DNA from: Dehalococcoidia bacterium UBA1123
GTDB taxonomy: Bacteria; Chloroflexota; Dehalococcoidia; Lucifugimonadales; UBA1123
Length of the DNA: 10,198 nt
NCBI GenBank assembly: GCA_002313895.1
Contig: DCAW01000054.1
Location: 28,545-38,742 of the forward strand
Reading direction: 5' to 3'
Each line of letters opens with the position of its first letter. The stretch's first letter is position 1. The notes under the pieces were generated by a model. It was not told where the DNA came from and did not search any database. It saw only the letters and a list, made by a program, of their open reading frames with translations. A program made the translations under genes and the position numbers. Of this stretch, positions 5,957-10,198 are shown piece after piece.

Positions 5957-7210
5957 TCAGGAGCCTAGCTGTCGATTGGCGAGGTTCTTCGCAGAGATTC
6001 CCAGCACTTTGACGAAGCCTTCGGCGTCTGTGTGGTCGTATGTCCCCATTGCCTCCATCGAACTGTCGTCGGTGTACAGTGAGTGGGGCATCGCTTCCTG
6101 AGTGTCCTCGGCGGTGTCGAAAAATACCTTGCCTTTGTGGAGCCGCACAGAGATGGTTCCGGTGACGAGTCTGGTGATTGGCTCAAGAGCGGCCAGAGCG
6201 GATCGAGTTGCCAAGTCTAGCCAGTAGCCTTGATATATCTGAAGGCTGATGACGCCAGATGTGTAGTCAAAAAACTCCCGCGCTCGACGGTCCAGAACAA
6301 ACTGGAGCAGGAACTCGTAGCTGCTCCCCAATAGCTCCATCGCAGGGGCTTCATAGATTCCTCGCGACTTGACGCCGACGAATCGATTTTCGACGACATG
6401 GTCGCCGATTCCGACACCGTGTTTGCCGCCAATGGAGTTGGCGGTCTCGAAAATCTCTTCCAGTCCCAGCGCATTACCGTCGATTGACACCGGCACTCCG
6501 AATTCCCAGCGAATCGTGACCACCTGGGTCTGGTTTGGGGCATCCCACGGCCAGACGCCCATTCCCGGTTCAACAAAGGTTGGCGAGATGGTGACGTCCT
6601 CAAGATCGCCAGCTTCATGCGTCAGGCCCAGAAAGTTCGCATCGGTGGAGTAACGAGACTCTCTTGCAGGCCGGATCGGCAGAGAGTTGGCTTCACAGTA
6701 GTCCAGCATCTGTTGACGGCCCGGAAATTCAGCTATAAATTCTGGGTCGCGCCACGGGGCGTAGACTTCCATGTCGGGGTTTAGCATGTTGGTCGCCAGT
6801 TGAAACCTCACCTGGTCATTGCCGCGACCGGTGGCTCCATGAAACAGCGTTCCGACATCGCGCTTCGACATTTCAGGAAGTATGGCTGCTACAGTGACCG
6901 GTCTGGCTATGCCGGTTGTGTTCCAATAACCGCCCTCATAGCGGGCTTGGGATTGGATGACTTTCAGCCCTGCTTCTGCCAGCGGCCCTCGACCAGGAAT
7001 GATAATCGAATCCTCGGCGCCGCAGGCGATCATCCTATCAGTGATCGCGTCCAGATTTTCCTCATCGGGCTGGCCCAGATCAACTGTGAATCCTTGCACG
7101 CGGAACCCTTTGCTCCGCAGCCAGTGTGTCACAGTGCAACTATCGAGACCGCCTGATACGGCCCCGCCGACCAGCGTCACGCCCTTTTCTTGCAACTCGC
7201 GCCAATTCAA
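5957..7210 (-). CDS. argG: Argininosuccinate synthase
   Basis: Joins citrulline and aspartate using ATP to give argininosuccinate, the penultimate step of arginine synthesis; cytoplasmic tetramer. From the TTG start the product has 417 residues. The N-type ATP pyrophosphatase loop SGGLDS is at residues 19-24 (most homologues have SGGLDT), followed by FHGATGRGNDQVRF (123-136) and YSTDANFLGLTHEAGDLED (187-205), the latter like the E. coli-type enzyme; GIYEAPAMELL is in the C-terminal half. The longest frame begins at GTG 7264 (435 residues), but that codon has no Shine-Dalgarno and its first 18 codons cover an inverted repeat. TTG 7210 has AAGGGA seven bases upstream, so I prefer it. It lies 83 bp after argD and 31 bp before the phosphotransferase; argH, its usual partner, is three genes away. 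Confidence 0.95.
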   Translation of the reverse strand: MNWRELQEKGVTLVGGAVSGGLDSCTVTHWLRSKGFRVQGFTVDLGQPDEENLDAITDRMIACGAEDSIIIPGRGPLAEAGLKVIQSQARYEGGYWNTTGIARPVTVAAILPEMSKRDVGTLFHGATGRGNDQVRFQLATNMLNPDMEVYAPWRDPEFIAEFPGRQQMLDYCEANSLPIRPARESRYSTDANFLGLTHEAGDLEDVTISPTFVEPGMGVWPWDAPNQTQVVTIRWEFGVPVSIDGNALGLEEIFETANSIGGKHGVGIGDHVVENRFVGVKSRGIYEAPAMELLGSSYEFLLQFVLDRRAREFFDYTSGVISLQIYQGYWLDLATRSALAALEPITRLVTGTISVRLHKGKVFFDTAEDTQEAMPHSLYTDDSSMEAMGTYDHTDAEGFVKVLGISAKNLANRQLGS

Positions 7211-7217
7211 TTTTGAT

Positions 7218-7223
7218 TCCCTT
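7218..7223 (-). promoter_or_regulatory. Shine-Dalgarno of argG (supports TTG start)
   Basis: AAGGGA lies seven bases before the TTG at 7210. No comparable site precedes the GTG codons at 7264 or 7249, so this favours the TTG despite its being a rarer start codon. Confidence 0.65.
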
Positions 7224-7239
7224 TCACGGGCGTGATGCG

Positions 7240-7276
7240 GCGTGTCCACCGACAGTTCAATCACCAGTGGACACGC
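7240..7276 (-). repeat. 10-bp perfect inverted repeat between argD and argG
   Basis: Arms GCGTGTCCAC and GTGGACACGC are exact complements with a 17-base loop, in the argD-argG gap and 29 bases before the TTG start of argG. The GC-rich stem could form in the transcript. On the minus strand it is followed by CGCATCACG rather than a U-run, so it is not a standard intrinsic terminator. It could be a processing or stabilising stem, a leader control element, or a protein-binding palindrome. Confidence 0.6.
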
Positions 7277-7293
7277 TCTTGACCATCAGTGGG

Positions 7294-8484
7294 TTAAGCC
7301 GTCGCGACCTTGATGCCAGTCTCCAGCCTCTCCAACGCCTCATCAATCTCCTCTTTAGTGACGGTTAGAGGAGGCATGAGGCGAACAGCGTTAGGCCTGA
7401 GCGGGTTCAGAAGTATGCCAGCGTCGTTGCAGGCGCCCACGACAGCAGGAGTAATGTCCGAATCGAAGAGCATTGCCCAAAGGCAGCCCATGCCCCTGAC
7501 TTCAGTGATGAAGTCGTAGCGGGACATCAGGTCGTTCAGTCCCTGGCCGAGGTACGCTCCAACAGTAGCAGCGTTGTCGACCACATCGTTGTCGAGGATA
7601 AATTTGGTAGAAGCGTAGGCAGCAGCGCAGGTCAGCGCATTGCCGCCGAACGTGGAACCGTGATCTCCGGGTTGGAAGGCCATCGCTTCGTCCGTAGCCA
7701 TGAACGCGCCGATTGGCACGCCGCCGCCGAGGCCTTTGGCGAGGGTCATGATATCGGGTTCAACGCCGAATGACTGATAGCCGAACAACGTGCCCAGACG
7801 TCCGATCCCGGTTTGCACTTCGTCAAAGATCAAAAGCAGCTCGTTCTCGTCGCAAAAGTCCCGAACATTCTGAAGATAGCCCTCAGATGGAATATTAACT
7901 CCGCCTTCGGCCTGCACGGGTTCCAGCATCACGGCGACTGTGCGGTCCGTGATGGCGCCTTTCAGCGCTTCTATGTCATCGAATGGCACATGGGAGAATC
8001 CCGGAGGGATTGGCTGAAATAGCTCCTGGTAGTGCGGCTGTCCAGTGGCTGACACGTTCGCCATAGTTCTCCCGTGGAACGAATTGAGCGCTGTGACAAT
8101 CTCAAACGCGCCGTTGCGTTTCTGAGCGCCATACCGGCGGGCCAGCTTCATCGCCCCTTCGTTGGCTTCGGCGCCGCTGTTGCAGAAGAACACCTTGTCC
8201 AAAGCGCTGTTCTCCACCAGAATCTCCGCCAATTGAAGCTGAGGAATGGTGTAGAACTGGTTCGATGTCTGAAGCAGTGTGCGCGCCTGTTTTGCGATAG
8301 CGTCCGCGACGACCGAGTTGGCGTGTCCGACATTGTTTACAGCCCAACCCGACGTGAAGTCCAGGTACTCTTTGTCTTCAACGTCCCATACCCGAGTGCC
8401 TTCGCCGCGCGCGATGACAACCGGCTGGCGGCGCACAACGAACATGTAGTATTTGCTTTCTTTATCCATCCATTCTGTGGTCAT
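7294..8484 (-). CDS. argD: Acetylornithine aminotransferase (class III PLP)
   Basis: Transfers an amino group from glutamate to N-acetylglutamate 5-semialdehyde, giving N-acetylornithine in arginine synthesis; cytoplasmic PLP enzyme, usually a dimer. The 396-residue length is typical. Visible features: FTSGWAVNNVGH (43-54) in the N-terminal substrate region; FCNSGAEANEGAMKLAR (100-116), where the phosphate of PLP binds; FHGRTM (136-141); LLIFDEVQTGIGRLG (217-231), whose Asp contacts the PLP ring nitrogen; and TLAKGLGGGVPIGA (247-260) with Lys250 as the Schiff-base lysine. Related gamma-aminobutyrate or ornithine aminotransferases share these motifs; the arg neighbourhood decides for ArgD. ATG 8484 follows the UPF0182 stop by a single base, and GGAGGG lies seven bases upstream inside that gene's last codons, suggesting translational coupling. 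Confidence 0.93.
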   Translation of the reverse strand: MTTEWMDKESKYYMFVVRRQPVVIARGEGTRVWDVEDKEYLDFTSGWAVNNVGHANSVVADAIAKQARTLLQTSNQFYTIPQLQLAEILVENSALDKVFFCNSGAEANEGAMKLARRYGAQKRNGAFEIVTALNSFHGRTMANVSATGQPHYQELFQPIPPGFSHVPFDDIEALKGAITDRTVAVMLEPVQAEGGVNIPSEGYLQNVRDFCDENELLLIFDEVQTGIGRLGTLFGYQSFGVEPDIMTLAKGLGGGVPIGAFMATDEAMAFQPGDHGSTFGGNALTCAAAYASTKFILDNDVVDNAATVGAYLGQGLNDLMSRYDFITEVRGMGCLWAMLFDSDITPAVVGACNDAGILLNPLRPNAVRLMPPLTVTKEEIDEALERLETGIKVATA

Positions 8485-8485
8485 A

Positions 8486-10198
8486 TTATTGCCCTCCGGT
8501 GAGTTCTTTCAGGCGTTCAAGCGCCTCTTCCAATGTTTCGATATCTAATTTAATGCTGTCCAACGCATCTGAAACGTTCCCTATCTGACCCTCGACCGTA
8601 TCGGAGCTTGCTGGCGTCGTTGCGCCAGGAGTCGTCGTGGTTGGCCCTGCCGATGATGGCGAATCGCCGCTGCCTGCGGCGAACGATCGATCGCCGGTTA
8701 GCTCCGCCAGCGCCAGTCCCAGCGAGTCTTCCATCACGACCTTGTCGGCTGTGCTGAGAATGACGCGCTTCAATTCAGGGAAGTTGACACCCTCGGCCCT
8801 GATGTATACAGGCTCGGCGTACAGAAGACCGTTGCCGATAGGTATGACCAAGAGGTTGCCACGTATACACACCGAACCAGCCGAGCATCTCAATGTAAAC
8901 CAAGCAGAGATGTCCTGGTCGTTGTCGATTCTGGCCTCAACCTGCTCGGGGCCGTCCACATTCAGGTCTTTCGGGAAATTGAACGCGAGGAGCTTGCCGT
9001 AATGCTCTCCATCACTGCGCGCGGCCATCCAACCTATGAGGTTCTTGCGCTGACTCGGAGTGTAGGGGAATAGGAGAACGAACTCCTCTTTCTCCTCGCC
9101 AGGGAGTTTCATTATTACGTAGTACGGGCGGACTGGCTGGAACATGTCCGACTGGCCGAATTTCTCGTTGGGCGTTTCCCACAAGTCAACATTGTTGTAG
9201 AAGTTCTGCGGATCCTGCATATGATACTTGATATATTTTTCCGCTTGTACCGCGAAAAAATCCAGTGGGTAACGGACATGCTCTCGCAGAACCGCGGACA
9301 TCTCAGAGCCGTCGGTGAACAGGTCTGGGAAAATCTTGGCGTAGGTCTGGATGATCGGGTCGGTCGTGTCCCAAATGTAGAACGTCAGGTCGCCGTTATA
9401 AGCGTCCATCGTGATTTTGACGCTATTTCGCATATAGTTGAACGTTCCGGTTTCGATGTCACCCGAAGGGTCCGAGTAAGGGAACATGTCGGTCGCGGTG
9501 TAAGCATCCTGTAACCAGGTCAGCTTTCCGTTTTCGACGACGATATACGGGTCGGCGTCCAAGATGAGGAAAGGCGCAACCGTCGCGATACGTTCCTCAA
9601 TTGACCGGCGATACTGGAGTCGACTATCGCCGGTAATCTGATTGCTGATCAACAAGTTGAAGTCGCCAACTTGCCAAGTGTAGGCCAACTTACGGAATAT
9701 CGAATTCATCCGAACGCCGCCAGTTCCATCGTATCTATTGCGTATCAAGTCGTCGCCAGACGTCTGGTAGTCAAGTTCTTCGGTCGCGGAATTTGCCACA
9801 ATGTGATGTAACGTGTTTTCGCCATAGTAGATACGCGGATTCTCGACGACCAAATCAGGCCCGCCGATTGAGCCCTCGATTCCAACGGGTATCGTCCCGT
9901 CGTTGGGTATATCCTTGGCGAAGAACGTCGGCCTGCCCTCCGGGGTAAAATCGGTTACTGGACTCATCGCGATCCCCATACCGTGTGTATAGACCAGCTT
10001 GTTGTTAACCCAAGTCTGTGACTCGGCTGACAAACCTTCGGGCGCGATTTCGCGAGCTGAAACCGCAACCTGACGGTACTCACCCCCCAGGGTGTAGCGG
10101 TCCATATCTGCGTCTATGAAGTCGTAGTAAGGTCGGATTGCCTGTATCTGCCTGTAAACGTCGGCCAATGGCCGTGGGTCCCACAGGCGAATGTTGTT
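8486..10198 (-). CDS. UPF0182 family membrane protein, C-terminal part
   Basis: The gene runs off the right edge; 570 residues are visible. The frame is open to the last base and begins NNIRLWDPRPL, a typical internal UPF0182 sequence, so the TTG at 10168 is not a start. Full proteins of this family are about 900-1000 residues, with several membrane segments in the N-terminal third that would lie outside this window; the part here has no membrane segment and is expected to be the large extracytoplasmic domain. Recognisable stretches are RSIEERIATVAPFLILDADP, YTATDMFPYS and LLFPYTPSQRKNLIGWMAARSDG. The end has a Ser/Thr/Pro-rich linker followed by a roughly 35-residue charged heptad-like helix (DSIKLDIETLEEALERLKEL), probably a coiled coil. 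The biochemical function of UPF0182 is unknown. It ends one base before argD. Confidence 0.9.
   Translation of the reverse strand, partial: NNIRLWDPRPLADVYRQIQAIRPYYDFIDADMDRYTLGGEYRQVAVSAREIAPEGLSAESQTWVNNKLVYTHGMGIAMSPVTDFTPEGRPTFFAKDIPNDGTIPVGIEGSIGGPDLVVENPRIYYGENTLHHIVANSATEELDYQTSGDDLIRNRYDGTGGVRMNSIFRKLAYTWQVGDFNLLISNQITGDSRLQYRRSIEERIATVAPFLILDADPYIVVENGKLTWLQDAYTATDMFPYSDPSGDIETGTFNYMRNSVKITMDAYNGDLTFYIWDTTDPIIQTYAKIFPDLFTDGSEMSAVLREHVRYPLDFFAVQAEKYIKYHMQDPQNFYNNVDLWETPNEKFGQSDMFQPVRPYYVIMKLPGEEKEEFVLLFPYTPSQRKNLIGWMAARSDGEHYGKLLAFNFPKDLNVDGPEQVEARIDNDQDISAWFTLRCSAGSVCIRGNLLVIPIGNGLLYAEPVYIRAEGVNFPELKRVILSTADKVVMEDSLGLALAELTGDRSFAAGSGDSPSSAGPTTTTPGATTPASSDTVEGQIGNVSDALDSIKLDIETLEEALERLKELTGGQ

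Noticed and set aside
7240..7276. Inverted repeat as a rho-independent terminator after argD.
   Set aside because: The loop is 17 bases long and no T-run follows the stem on the minus strand; the argG start is just beyond it.
10139..10168. TTG at 10168 as the start of the UPF0182 gene.
   Set aside because: The frame stays open to the window edge with conserved family sequence (NNIRLWDPRPL), so the gene begins outside the window.

Overview
The window looks like one long co-directional run of bacterial genes. All nine supported genes are on the minus strand, so they read from right (10198) to left (1), and gaps are small (overlap to 84 bp). I see no tRNA, rRNA, CRISPR array, insertion sequence or convincing intrinsic terminator. 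The mix of an actinobacterial/chloroflexotal-type UPF0182 membrane protein, alternative GTG/TTG starts and the style of the ArgH, ArgG and methyltransferase sequences suggests Chloroflexota, perhaps a marine SAR202-like lineage. This is inference from sequence character, not a database match.

Layout in transcription order: (1) the C-terminal 570 residues of a UPF0182 protein, cut by the right edge; (2) argD, one base downstream with its Shine-Dalgarno inside the UPF0182 end; (3) an 83-bp gap with a perfect 10-bp inverted repeat, then argG, whose best-supported start is a TTG; (4) an ecdysteroid-kinase-like/APH-fold phosphotransferase; (5) an 84-bp AT-rich gap with a candidate promoter; (6) an acyl-CoA dehydrogenase; (7) a MaoC-type hot-dog hydratase; (8) argH; (9) rpe, whose GTG start overlaps the argH stop; (10) a class I SAM methyltransferase; (11) the N-terminal 79 codons of a lipoprotein, cut by the left edge.

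Functionally there are two themes. argD, argG and argH cover N-acetylornithine formation and the last two steps to arginine. Between argG and argH sits a three-gene cassette (kinase-like protein, acyl-CoA dehydrogenase, MaoC hydratase) that looks like an acyl-CoA processing module. At its junction argH begins three bases after the maoC stop and lacks the usual N-terminal WGGRF segment, which suggests the cassette was inserted between argG and argH. Rpe (pentose phosphate pathway), the methyltransferase and the lipoprotein follow by overlapping starts and stops.

The most interesting points are the shortened argH, the kinase/dehydrogenase/hydratase cassette (with a cautious comparison to 4-hydroxyacyl-CoA pathways), the stem upstream of argG, and the partial lipoprotein at the left edge. 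Nothing here proves a wholly new system.
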